DNA of 64,000 nucleotides, from positions 195,313,918-195,377,917 of the forward strand of contig NC_134400.1 of assembly GCF_050003625.1 (NCBI RefSeq). The letters are read 5' to 3'. The stretch is from Haematobia irritans. Taxonomy: Eukaryota > Arthropoda > Insecta > Diptera > Muscidae. The notes below the pieces were generated by a model. It did not search any database. It saw only the letters and a program-made list of their open reading frames with translations, and had not been told where the DNA came from. A program made the position numbers and the translations under genes. Positions 45,535-56,917 of this stretch are shown here, in pieces (the first letter of the stretch is position 1; the number at the start of each line of letters is the position of its first letter).

Positions 45535-46310
45535 GTTTTTTTTTTTTTTTTACATATATTCCAGATGTGTTCGGAAGATTCCGAAAAAAATGTTCAACAT
45601 TACATTGTAGTATATTAAATTTTGAACTGTAAAATGTGTCTTATTAAAGACCTAAAGTCAGAAAAGAACAGTGTTTGATATAAACGAAATGGACTGTGTT
45701 GTTGTTTCAAAAATAACTTTTTTTATTGAAAAAATAAAAATTTTGTAACAAACGAATTTTTTTGGTGATAAAAGTTTAAAATTTTCGAGGCAATTCAAAA
45801 AACTCTAACAAAAGAAAAACGTTTTCGGTACACGTTTTCCAAACGTTTTTTTTCTTTGCGTGTAAGTGGTTTCGCTGCAATGTGGAACGCCGTTCGGACT
45901 CGGCTATAAAAAGGAGGTCCCTTGTCATTGAGCTTAACATGGAATCGGGCAGCACTCAGTGATAAGAGAGAAGTTCACTAATGTGGTATCACAATGGACT
46001 GAATAGTCTAAGTGAGCCTGATACATCGGGCTGCCACCTAACCTATCCTACTATGTTAATCCTACTCCCTCTGCAAAATTTCAGAGTAAAACTTTTACCT
46101 CTGTGGTCATATTAGTCCAAATCGGGCGAATGATATATATATGGGAGCTATATCTAAATCTGAACCGATTTCAATAAAATTTATCACATTTGAATACACT
46201 ACTAATTGTATGCCTAGTGCAGCATTTCAAGCAAATTAGGGTAAAACTCTGGCTTCTGGGGCCATATAAGTCCATATCGGGCGAAAGATATATATGGGAG
46301 CTATATCTAA

Positions 46311-48005
46311 GTCTTGGTAAGGGTATCAAGGTAGTGGCATACGCGGATGACATTGTGATAATGGTATCGGGAAAATTCCTCGATTCTATTTCGGATGTGC
46401 TGATCGAGTCTGCAGTATCTCTCGGAGTGGACTCTAGGATGCGGTTTAGGGGTGAACCCTGGTAAGACGGAGTTGGTACTGTTCACCAGGAGGAGAAAGG
46501 TTATCGGGTACAAGTCTCCTGAATTCCAGGGCATTAAGTTGACGCTCTCGAAATCAGCAAGGTACCTAGGAGTTATTTTGGACTCCAGGCTGAATTGGAT
46601 GGAGAATACTGCCGATCGCATTAAGAGGGCCTATGCGGCACTATACTCGTATCAAAAATTGGTCGGGCAGATATGGGGAATGAGGCCTTATCTTTTTGGC
46701 TGGCTTTATACCGCGGTTGTAAGACCAGTGGCCACATATGGCTGTCATGTTTGGTGGACAATCGTGAGACACCAAAATCATATATCGAGAATAAATAGGG
46801 TAAATAGGACTGCACTCATCTATATGACAGGTGCCATGAGGACCACAGCCGCTCTGGAGGTACTGATGGTATTTATCCCACTCGATTTACACGTAAGGAA
46901 GACGGCTGAACTGACACGTCTGAGACTTAGGAGCTTGAACACGCTGGAGAGGACAGCCTGAAGGCATACTGAAATTCTGGCCGGGCAGTATAGAGAGACG
47001 GACCATATGGCCACGGAGCATGTTTATCATCACAAACCGACATACATTATACCAAATATGAAGGAGTGGGAAGACAGGAGGATACCCTTCAGAACCCTAA
47101 ACACATATACGGACGGATCAAAGATGGAGGAAGGAACGGGCAGCGGAATCTATTGTAGTGAACTAGGAATAAGGGAGTCTTACACGCTGGATAGTGATTG
47201 CAGTATTTTTCAGGCTGAGATTTCTGCGATCACAAAGGCTGCTGAGTCGCTGTTGATGAGGCCGTTATTCAGAAGCGATATCAGCTTATTCATCGACAGT
47301 CAGGCAGCTATAAAGGCATTGTGCAGTGCTGACATAAGGTCTAGGGTAGTCAGCCGCTGTCGTCGAGAACTCAAGGTTCTCACTGAACAGCTCCTACGTT
47401 TCTTTTCATTCCATATCAACTTGGTTTGCTCGCAACCATCCGAAGAGACCCAGCGTCTTCGCCATTGCTCATCATATTTAACCTCTATCCTGTAATGATA
47501 AGAAGATAGTGGAGGAAAAACGTCCGCTAGGACGTTGTTCGTTCCACGAGCACCCTCCTTAGCCAGCACATCCGCTTTCTCATTTCCTATTATCCCATAG
47601 TGCCCAGGTACCACCTAACTCTGTGCTGGGTACTCTGGGTCTCTTCGGATCTCTTCGGATGGTTGCGAGCAAACCAAATTGATATGGGATGAAAAGAAAC
47701 GTAGGAACTGTGAAATTTTGTTGTCGATGAACAGAGAGGAATTACGGCCATTGATTGGTATCATAACAGGACACAACAAATTTGGGAAACACATGGTAAG
47801 AATAGGACTTAAAGACGATGATATCTGTAGATGGTGCCTGGACCCGGAAGTTACGGAGGACTCGTACCACTTCCTGTGTCAGTGCCCAGCTTTATCCTTT
47901 AGAAGATACTGGGCTCCTTTTTCTTTCAGGCTCTCACTGATCTGCGGGAGTGCAGCTTAAGGAACATACTTGCATTCATCAGGGCCTCTGGTTGGTTATT
48001 CTGAG
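46311..48005 (+). pseudogene. Broken non-LTR retrotransposon, RT-RNase H-CCHC region
   Basis: This is the C-terminal half of an RNase H-bearing LINE (I/LOA-like; placement inferred). In order: RT catalytic motif VAYADDIVIMV (46337-46369); thumb region with YLGVILDSRLNW and TYGCHVWW; RNase H with YTDGSKMEEGTGSG (about 47107) and FIDSQAAIKAL; terminal zinc motif CRWCLDPEVTEDSYHFLCQC (about 47826-47885); C-terminal end near 48005. Upstream RT palm, endonuclease and ORF1 are absent (5' truncation). It is disabled by a frameshift near 46445, a stop at 46959-46961, another frame change near 47935, and an inversion at 47394-47700 that puts the end of RNase H (VPGHYGIIGNEKADVLAKEG) on the minus strand. 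Confidence 0.88.
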
Positions 48006-48332
48006 ATTTCTTTCAAAGAGAACAAGCAGGTGGAAGTTTCTCGGACAAAGCGGCCGCATCGGAAGGAGAAAGATTGAAAAATCACATCGAGGGATCACAA
48101 TGGACCTATACTGGTCTAATGCGCTTTACAGACTATCAGTTATTCCGGACGACAGTGCTCGTGTCGAACATATCCCATATATTGTGCACATTATAAGTTA
48201 AGTCCGAAGCATAATCGATACTGATGCATGTTTATGGGATCGATAACACATTTACCGATTATTTAGTCATCGCCGACAAGTCGTATCGGTCCGACACACT
48301 ATAAGATTCTTTACAAACACCGACATTCCGTG
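48006..48332. other. 3' flank of the non-LTR fragment
   Basis: Probably 3' untranslated sequence of the LINE (GAACATATCCCATATATTGTGC region) followed by non-assigned DNA with ATCGATA motifs. No poly-A tail seen before the family 1 sequence resumes. Confidence 0.4.
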
Positions 48333-49107
48333 GGCATCCCATATATATTTTATATATTTTTCGCCCGATGTGGACTAATACGGTCCCAGAAGCCAGAGTT
48401 TTACCCCAATTTGATTGAAATTTTGCACTAGGAGTACAATTAGTAGTGTAGTCAAGTGTGCCAAATTTTATTGAAATCGGTTCAGATTTAGATATAGCTC
48501 CCATATATATCGTTCGCCCGATTTACACTCATATGACCACAGTGGCCAATCTTTTACTCCGATTTAATTGAAATTTTGCACAGGGAGTAGAATTAGCATT
48601 GTAGCTATGCGTGCTAAATTTGGTTGAAATCGGTTCAGATTTAGATATAGCTCCCATATATATGTTTTTCTGATTTCGACAAAAATTGTCAAAATACCAA
48701 TATTTTCCTTGTAAAATCGCCACTGCTTAGTCGAAAAGTTGTAAAAATGACTCTAATTTTCCTAAACTTCTAATACATATATATCGACCGATAAATCATA
48801 AATAAACTTTTGCGAAGTTTCCTTAAAATTGCTTCAGATTGAAATGTTTCGTAGATTTTTTACTAACATTGTGTTCCACCCTAGTGCATTAGCCGACTTA
48901 AATTTTGAGTCTATAGATTTTGTAGAAGTCTATCAAATTCTGTCCAGATCGAGAGTGATATTTAAATGTATGTATTGGGGACAAAACTTTATATAGAGGC
49001 CTCAACACATTTGACGGATGTGATATGGTATCGAAAATTTAGATCTACAAAGTGGTGCAGGGTATAATATAGTCGGCCCCGCCCGACTTTAGACTTTCCT
49101 TACTTGT
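48333..49107 (-). repeat. Family 1 element, truncated copy in minus orientation
   Basis: Read on the minus strand it starts ACAAGTAAGGAAAG, has the GGGCGGGG hairpin and TTATACCCTGCACCAC, then three subrepeat units before it breaks off near 48333. The GTCCGTC-rich 3' part is missing. Confidence 0.82.
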
Positions 49108-50470
49108 TTTTTGTGTGTATACACAAAATCCTAAGTATTTTTATTGAATTTTAAATAATTTCCAAAAAAAAAACCCAAAACTCAGAAATCCACATAGCAA
49201 AAGAAAAAGCAAAAAAAGTTAAATGTATGTACCATTAGGTAAACAAGTTCATATGTGACAAACTTCTAGATTCCTGGTATTTTCTTATTTGTTGTCTTCC
49301 CTATGCAAAAAAAAACAACATCGATACCTAAAGACCAAACTAAAATGGTAACCACCTTAAAAGTTTTTTAACCTTTTTCCCCCATTCACCTCAACGCACT
49401 CATCTGAAAACTTCTAATACAACATGCTCCAAACTATCATTGTTGTCAAGTATCAAAAAAAAAGAAAACAAAAAACCTATATCCCCACCCTAAAACCGAG
49501 AAAAAGTTGTCAGACTTCCTTATAACTCTCTAATGCACTCTAATGCCACTACATTCAAATGGGATCATTTCTGGTATTTTCGTTGTTGTTGTTGTTATTG
49601 TTGCTCAAGTTTAGTTTAACCATCTTGAACAAACGAAGGAGATGTGCTGTAATGATGCTGATGGTTGCAAAAGTTTGCTTTTGGGTTTTCTTACATTTCA
49701 GCAGTTAGTAGTAACAGGAACTACAAGATTTTCAAAATGACTACCATATAGAATCGTTGGAGAAGAAGTCTATGATGACAATAGTTAGATTTGATGGCTT
49801 CTGCTTACACTCGAGGTAAAAGAAATAGGAACAATCCAATTTAATTTTGATTTAATATTGGGCTAATTTTGGTTTTATTTTGATTTTAGTTCGATTTTAC
49901 TTTAATTTTATTTTGATTTTATTTATTTTCTTGTTTTTGGATTAACGTATTACATGCCAAGACAATTTAAAATAAAAAAAAAACTGATTTAAATTTTTTT
50001 ATATATTTACACTTAACTTCAGTTAAAAAATATAAAAAAAACATAAAAAAGAAACGTTGCCCAATTTCATTTATAAACAAAGTTATAAATGGTTTGATTT
50101 TGATTTAATTTTGAGTAATTTTGATTTAATTTTGGTTTAATTTTGAATTAATTTGGATTTAATGTTGATATATTTATTTATTTTGTTTTAATTTTGATTT
50201 AATGTTGATTTATTCTTTTATTTATTTTGATTTAAATTTGAATTAATTTTTATTTGAATTTAATTTAATTTGGATTTATTTTTAATTTAATTTAGAATTA
50301 ATATTGATTACATTTTGATTTAATTTTAAATTAATATTAATTTTATTTGATTTAATTTTAAATTAATTTTGAACTAATTTTGATTTAATTGTGAATTAAT
50401 TTTGATTTAATTTTCATTTAATTTTGATTTAAATTTGATTTAACATTGAATTAATTTTGATTTGAATTTT
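49108..50470. other. AT-rich DNA with TTTTGATTTAAT-like repeats
   Basis: From about 49840 to 50470 the sequence is a degenerate run of TTTTGATTTAA and TTTTGAATTAA units (about 10-12 bp). No gene or RNA seen to the left of it. Confidence 0.6.
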
Positions 50471-50818
50471 AGGTTAGGTTAGGTTAGGCGGCAGCCCGAT
50501 GTATCAGGTTCACTCAGACTATTCAGTCCATTGTGATACCACATTGGTGAACTTCTCTCTTATCACTGAGTGCTGCCCGATTCCATGTTAAGCTCCATGA
50601 CAAGGGACGTCCTTTTTATAGCCGAGTCCGAACGGCGTTCCACATTGCAGTGAAACCACTTAGAGAAGTTTTGAAACCCTCAGAAATGTCACCAGTATTA
50701 CTGAGGTGGGATAATCCACCGCTGAAAAACTTTTTGGTGTTCGGTCGAAGCATAAATCGAACCCACGACCTTGTGTATGCAAGGCAGGCATGCTAACCAT
50801 TGCACCACGGTGGCTCCC
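50471..50818 (-). mobile_element. tRNA-derived SINE, full length, with (TTAGG)n tail
   Basis: On the minus strand: head GGAGCCACCGTGGTGCAATGG with A box, a B box altered by one or two bases (GGTTCGATTT), the usual body, and a 3' tail of CCTAACCTAACCTAACCT. On the plus strand the tail reads AGGTTAGGTTAGG. Length about 345 bp. It is the best complete copy here for defining the family. Confidence 0.92.
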
Positions 50819-51250
50819 AACATATAACCCAAACACATTTTGCTTCAAGCATATATATTTTCAGGATTGGTGTAAAAAAAATTATTGTTTGTATTGTTCA
50901 AACATATTATGTTTCACCATAGGGCATAAACTGGTAGTGAAAAATTTTAATGAAATTTTCTTTGTGTGAATATATATTTTTGGTTACTTCCATTATTTTA
51001 ATTGCAACATACTCTTTAGGTCTCTCTTTCTAAATACATATATGTTTATAGGCTATTTCCAAATTAATATATATGTTCGCATGTCCCAAACATAATATGT
51101 TCTAACATATTAACATATATTTCCCAAACATTTTATGCTAGTTTATGAACATTATATGATTGCACTTAAAAATATTGTGTTAAAAAATTTGATTTCCAAA
51201 CATATAATTTTTACACCCAAACATATGAAGAACAATCTTTTTTGTCCGTG
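50819..51250. other. AAACATATA-rich element, probable MITE
   Basis: CAAACATATAAT-like words recur in both orientations (50819-50835, 50906-50916, 51087-51130, 51207-51233), which suggests a decayed TIR element. I cannot set exact ends. Confidence 0.4.
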
Positions 51251-52727
51251 TAGCTGAGAGCATTACATTGAATTACACTGCACCAGGAATGGAGATGATA
51301 TTGTGTACAGGATGTGTGTTTCTCCGTTTTTTTTTTTTGTTTGTTCGACTTGTCTTCGAAGAAAGCGAGAATTTGCTGATGCTAACATTACTCGATGTTA
51401 TTTTGCTTTCTGTAAGAAAAACAGGTTCCCTTTTTCATAACGACAATGGCGAAAATATCATCCATATGCCAAAGTGCCAGAAACCAAAGCAAAGTTAACC
51501 TCTTGCGTTGGGCTTAGCAGCTAACGCCAGTAATAACAACAAAAAATCATCGGAGGAGAGCACACGATGAAAATTTCGTTGTGGGGTGCAACGAACCTAA
51601 CCTAACAAACAAGATTGCATCTCCATGCATATGTATGTATGTATGTGTCTATGGATATGTGTTCTAAACCAATGGAGAAGACAAGAGGAGTTGGGCAAAG
51701 AACAACAGCAACAACAACAAAAAATGAAGAAGTTTCTTCTTGGCACAAAAATATTTGAAGAAGCACACAAAACATCCAAATAGAATGAAATCGAGAAAAA
51801 AGGAAACATAAGAGAAGGGAATGATACCTAAGGTCAGGGAACAAATGTTGGTCATTTTTCAAAGAGATCTACAGTACTGGAATCGAAGTTATCCAAATTT
51901 AATTAATATCAAATGAAAGAATATATAAAAACAAAAGACGAATTTTGAAAACGGAGGAGGCAAGCGGTAGTTGACTTTTTAAAATCTTTCAATTTAGCAA
52001 ATCGACTTTTCAATAATTTCAAAAGTCGAATTTTTTATCTATTTTTTTTTATCCATATCTTTTATTTGGTATACCTTCCCTGCCCATTCACCTCTATGAG
52101 TAGAGTAGGATATGCACATATTCAAATGGAGGATGTTTAAGTTTAGATATGCAGTTTTTTTTTTCGAGTTTTACTGCATCTGCTAACCTGCATAATAAAT
52201 AGACACACATACACATACAAATCTATTTTTCTCCCCCTCTCGCTATTCTTTGTGTGTATGTGGGCATAGAATATATTCGGTTATATTGACAAAATGAAGT
52301 TCTCTATTTACATTGATTAAATCATCTTCCTGTTCTATTTTTTCTCTGATTTATTTGCAATTTTTATGGTGTTCCTATAGTTGAATTAACGCATTTTAAC
52401 TGATTTATTTGAAATTCAGTTATTTATTGAGGTAAAACTAGGATATAATTGTAACTGTATGAATTTATTTGAGAGAGTTCCAGCAAGAGCGAAATATCAT
52501 TGATGTAGAGAAGCTTTTGGATATTTAATGCTCTCTCTCTCTCTCCCTATTCGCTATTTCGAATTTAATCTTCCTAAACTGATTTACTTGATATTTGTGG
52601 CGAGCATTGAGTTAATCCATGAGCTATACTAAAATTTGCTATATTGATGTAGAGAAGCATTTTGAGCCTTTTTATTTTAATTTCTGGTTATACATTTAGA
52701 GAGGAGAGAGAGCTCATGAGATAGAAA
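51251..52727. other. Non-coding DNA with simple repeats
   Basis: Poly-T, CAACAA and CT/GA tracts (52533-52545, 52701-52711). Short frames on both strands at 51268-51862 are low-complexity and unsupported. No RNA gene seen. Confidence 0.5.
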
Positions 52728-54661
52728 CCCAGTTGCCACCCGTGCCAAAACTAAACTACCAAAATGTTAAGAAAAAAATCTACCAAATAAAAGACACAAA
52801 CTTAATTTTATTTTATAGAAAATTTTGTAAAAATTTAATTTTTCTTAGAAAATTTTGTCAAAATGTTTTTTCTATAGAAAATTTTATCAAAATTTTATTT
52901 CTATAGAAAATTTTATCAACAATTTCTTTCTATAGAAAATTTGGTCAAAATTTTATTTCTATTAAAAATTTTCGAAATTTTTTTATTTCGATAAAAAATT
53001 TTTGCAATTTTTTATTTCTACAGAAAATTTTGTCAAAATTTTATTTCTATAAAAAATATTGTCTAAATTTTATTTCTATAAAAAATTTTGTCTAAATTTT
53101 ATTTCTATAGAAAATTTTATCAAAATTTTATTTCTATAGAAAATTTTATCAAAATTTTATTTCTATTAAAAATTTTGTAGAAATTTTATTTCTATAGTAA
53201 ATTTTGTCAAAATTTTATTTCTATAGAAGATTTTGTCAAAATTTTATTTCTATTAAAAATTTTCGTAAAATTTCATTTCTATAGAAATTTTTATCAAAAT
53301 TTTATTTCTATAGAAAATTTTATCAAAATTTTATTTCTATAGAAAATTTTATCAAAATTGTATTTCTATAGAAAATTTTGTCGAAATTTTATTTCTATAG
53401 AAAATTTTGTCAACATTTTATTTCTATAGAAGATTTTGTCAAAATTTTATTTCTATTAAAAATTTTCGTAAAATTTCATTTCTATAGAAAATTTTGTAGA
53501 AATTTTATTTCTATAGAAAATTTTATCACAATTTTATTTCTATAGAAAATTTTATCAACAATTTCTTTCTATAGGAAATTTGGTCAAAATTTTATTTCTA
53601 TTAAAAATTTTCGAAATTTTTTATTTCGATAAAAAATGTTTGCAATTTTTTATTTATATAGAAAATTTTGTCAAAATTTTATTTCTATAAACAATTTTGT
53701 CTAAATTTTATTTCTATAAAAAATATTGTCTAAATTTTATTTCTATAGAAAATTTTATCAAAATTTTATTTCTATAGAAAATTTTGTCAAAATTTTATTT
53801 CTATAGAAAATTTTGTCAAAATTTTATTTCTATTAAAAATTTTGTAGAAATTGTATTTCTATAGTAAATTTTGTCGAAATTTTATTTCTATAGAAGATTT
53901 TGTCAAAATTTTATTTCTATTAAAAATTTTCGTAAAATTTCATTTCTATAGAAATTTTTATCAAAATTTTATTTCTATAGAAAATTTTATCAAAATTTTA
54001 TTTCTATAGAAAATTTTATCAAAATTTTATTTCTATAGAAAATTTTGTCGAAATTTTATTTCTATAGAAAATTTTGTCAACATTTTATTTCTATAGAAGA
54101 TTTTGTCAAAATTTTATTTCTATTAAAAATTTTCGTAAAATTTCATTTCTATAGAAATTTTTATCAAAATTTTATTTCTATAGAAAATTTTATCAAAATT
54201 TTATTTCTATAGAAGATTTTGTCAAAATTTTATTTCTATTAAAAATTTTCGTAAAATTTCATTTCTATAGAAATTTTTATCAAAATTTTATTTCTATAGA
54301 AAATTTTATCAAAATTTTATTTCTATAGAAAATTTTATCAAAATTTTATTTCTATAGAAAATTTTGTCGAAATTTTATTTCTATAGAAAATTTTGTCAAC
54401 ATTTTATTTCTATAGAAGATTTTGTCAAAATTTTATTTCTATTAAAAATTTTCGTAAAATTTCATTTCTATAGAAATTTTTATCAAAATTTTATTTCTAT
54501 AGAAAATTTTATCAAAATTTTATTTCTATAGAAAATTTTGTCAAAATGTTATTTCAATAGAAAATTTTGTAGAAATTTTATTTCTATAGAAAATTTTGTC
54601 AACATTTTATTTCTATAGAAAATTTTGTCAAAATTTTATTCTACCAAATGTGACAACCGTG
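52728..54661. mobile_element. TIR element whose body is a 29-bp array
   Basis: Left end CCCAGTTGCCACCCGTGCC with ACTACCAAAAT, right end CTACCAAATGTGACAACCGTG, i.e. CACGGTTGTCAC inverted. The left end of the nested element at 55184 (CACGGTTGCCACTCGTGCC, CCACCAAAAT) is the same family. Nearly everything between the ends is 29-bp array. No target duplication was recognised, and no protein is encoded. Confidence 0.68.
52800..54645 (+). repeat. 29-bp tandem array, plus orientation, with higher-order copies (array 10)
   Basis: A TAGAAGATTTTGTC variant linked to ATTAAAAATTTTCG recurs at 53226, 53429, 53893, 54096, 54212 and 54415. Steps are 203, 464, 203, 116 and 203 bp, all exact multiples of 29 (7, 16, 7, 4, 7). 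CAATTTCTTTC variants at about 52920 and 53560 add a step of about 640 bp. Two nested levels of duplication are visible. Confidence 0.94.
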
Positions 54662-54928
54662 AATTAAAACCGATGAATTCTTGTTTTGAATAAAAGGGTT
54701 ATTGTTCTTTACACGATCTCTCATAGTCCAATTGAACCGATTTACTTGGCATGTGTATGAAACATAATGGGGGAGTTCCTGAGTCCTAAAATATCTCATA
54801 ATTAGGATAGTGCAGTAAACATTGGCTCAATTTGAATGACATTTTATGTGGGGGTGTCTAGAATTTTTAAAATAACAGCAGGTGAATTAATTTATGCTTT
54901 TACCCAAAAAAAAATGTTTTATCACAGC

Positions 54929-56229
54929 CAGGGCTTCCAATTTTGCCGATTTATCGGCATTTTGACGATTTTTTACTCAAAAAATAGCAAATGCCGATTT
55001 TCCGATTTTTGCCCCAAAAATGACGATATTAGGTCAGTTAAAAAATTTGGGCTTGAAGCAGTTCGTTTACACATTTAGAGTCAACAAAAGAGAGAATACA
55101 TTTGACAATAGTCAGATAGAGAAATTGCACGTTTTTGTTAGAGATTTCATACATGTAGGAGCTATACCTCACATTACATCTATCACGGTTGCCACTCGTG
55201 CCAAAAATAATCCACCAAAATTTGAAGAAAATGCTACCAAAAATCGACCAAATTACAAAAATATCTTGAATTTTTTGATCAAATTTTTGTGGGTAGTATA
55301 TATAAAAATTTTGTTTTACACGAAAGAAATGTTTTATATGGAATTTATAAAAAATTTTGTTAAAATTTTATTACTACAGAAAAAGTTGTCAAAATTTTAT
55401 TTCTATAGAAAATTTCGGCAAAATTTTATTTCTATAGAAAATTTCGGCAAAATTTTATTTATATAGAAAATTTTTTCAAAATTTTATTTTTATAGAAAAT
55501 TTTGTTAAAATTTTATTTCCGCAGAAAAAGTTGTGAAAATTTTATTTCTATAGAAAATTTCGGCAAAATTTTATTTCTATAGAAAATGTCGGCAAAATTT
55601 TATTTCTATAGAATTTTTTTTTCAAAATTTTATTTCTATAGAAAACTTTGTCAAAATTTTATTTCTTAGAAGATTTTGTCACTATTGTATTTCTATAGAA
55701 AACTTGCTCAAGCCTTTATATCTGTAGAACATTTTTTCTATAGTAAATTCTTGCAAAAATGTATTTCTATGAACATTTTTGCAAAATTGTATTTCTAAGA
55801 AAATTTTATTTTTAATAAAATTTTTGCAAATTGTCAAATGTTTGCAAATCGGGCAAAACATATGTAAATATTAAAGATCTTTATTTTTATTTTTAAATAA
55901 AAATTTTACTGATGTAAAGCTATATATTAAAAAAAAATTTTTTATATTATTTTTTGAATTGCATAGCATTGCATAAAAATGTTTTTTTCTTTATTTTATT
56001 TTTATATAAGACTGAATTCATTATGATTTTGTTGTTGAAATGCATAGTTGTATACATTTTCTGTTCTTTATATGAAATAAATATTTATGTTTTTTACCAA
56101 AAAATTAGTTTGGTTTTAATATTATTAACATTGCAGATTTTTTGAAGATTTTTAAAATGGAAGTGACGATTATGACGATTTTTTCGGAAAAAAGTGACGA
56201 TTATTCTTGAAATTTTATTGGCAGCCCTG
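54929..56229. mobile_element. hAT-like MITE carrying a nested array-bearing insertion, 1301 bp
   Basis: Starts CAGGGCTTCCAATTTTGCC and ends TTGGCAGCCCTG. ATCACAGC lies immediately outside both ends (54921-54928, 56230-56237), a perfect 8-bp hAT-type target duplication. Ends and subterminal GACGATTTTT motifs match the 11702-12349 copy. It is about twice as long because a second element with a 29-bp array sits inside from about 55184. Confidence 0.93.
55184..55835 (+). repeat. Nested element with 29-bp array (array 11)
   Basis: Begins CACGGTTGCCACTCGTGCC, the same end as the element at 52728. The array proper runs from about 55345 to 55830 with GAAAATTTCGGC variants. The right boundary is not clear. 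A 148-codon frame (55020-55466) crosses the MITE and the array and is not a gene. Confidence 0.7.
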
Positions 56230-56237
56230 ATCACAGC

Positions 56238-56917
56238 ATTGCTTTACATTCGTTACACTCTAATATTTTGTCAAATATTTTCATTCTTCTGGATGCATAA
56301 ATTTGTATATGTATGGGTATGTGTGACCATGTTTATGGAGATGTGTGAGTATTGTCATGCTATCTTTCCTTGTGTAAATTTAGATAGCTAAGTAGAGCAT
56401 TTCAAAAAGTTGCAAGAAGTGATTACTGCACTTCACACACACACACACACACACATATCCACAAATAAACATAAAAGGATGCTTCAGAGAAAGCCAAAAG
56501 AGTAGGGAAAAAAGAGAGAGTAGGAGTAAAAGGAGAAAAAGTTCGATCAAACTCAAATATTCTTGATACTTGAAGAATCAACAGTTGCTGAATCATAAGT
56601 AATAAAAAGGGTAGGTAAAAGAGGCAGCCCGATTAAATTCCAAGCTCACTTAGGCTATTCAGTCCATTGTGATAGTCTTGAGTAATAATCAACTTAAAAT
56701 GTCTAATAAAAATTTAAAAAAGAAAACTTAAAAAAAAACATTGAAAATATTTAAATAAAATTTTAGAAAAAAATGATATAGAAATTTACATATCTATTTT
56801 GTGTATTTACTTATTTATTTTATTGTATTTAAAACCATAAAAAACTTAGTGCGGGAACGCCAGATTCGAAGAACACATTGATGGAGCTGCTGTTCGGAGG
56901 TACTCTATGTACTGTAG
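56238..56917. other. Non-coding DNA with CA microsatellite and SINE scrap
   Basis: A (CA)n run at 56436-56454 and purine-rich DNA at 56500-56530. At 56622-56676, GAGGCAGCCCGATT and CTATTCAGTCCATTGTGATA match the 3' end of the SINE in minus orientation, a short decayed copy. Confidence 0.65.

Larger units (their letters stand above)
44952..45862. mobile_element. 911-bp TIR element with TA target duplication inside the SINE
   Basis: Left end CACGCAAAAAAATAATTC, right end (inverse) CACGCAAAGAAAAAAAACG. TA lies at both borders (44950-44951, 45863-45864), whereas the intact SINE has a single TA there. TA duplication fits Tc1/mariner-like or other TA-targeting elements. No transposase frame. It unusually carries two tRNA-like modules in opposite orientation. 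Confidence 0.82.
44808..46050 (+). mobile_element. SINE, head to tail, split by a TA-flanked TIR element
   Basis: The head GGAGCCACCGTGGTGCAATGG holds the A box and GGTTCGATTCC is the B box, but the anticodon-arm region between them is shortened relative to the 24100 and 50471 copies. The body is cut at 44951 and continues at 45863, and the 3' end GCTGCCACCTAACCTATCC is at about 46030-46048. Joined conceptually, the body matches the other SINE copies, which fixes the insertion point. Confidence 0.88.
44515..46310 (+). repeat. Family 1 element fragment, interrupted by a SINE
   Basis: The start region (AAGTAAGTAAAGTC, hairpin GTCGGGCGGGGCCGAC, TTATACCCTTCAC) runs to 44807. After the SINE the interior continues at about 46051 (TATGTTAATCCTACTCCCTC) through two GGGAGCTATATC landmarks to 46310, where the non-LTR element fragment begins. 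Confidence 0.8.
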
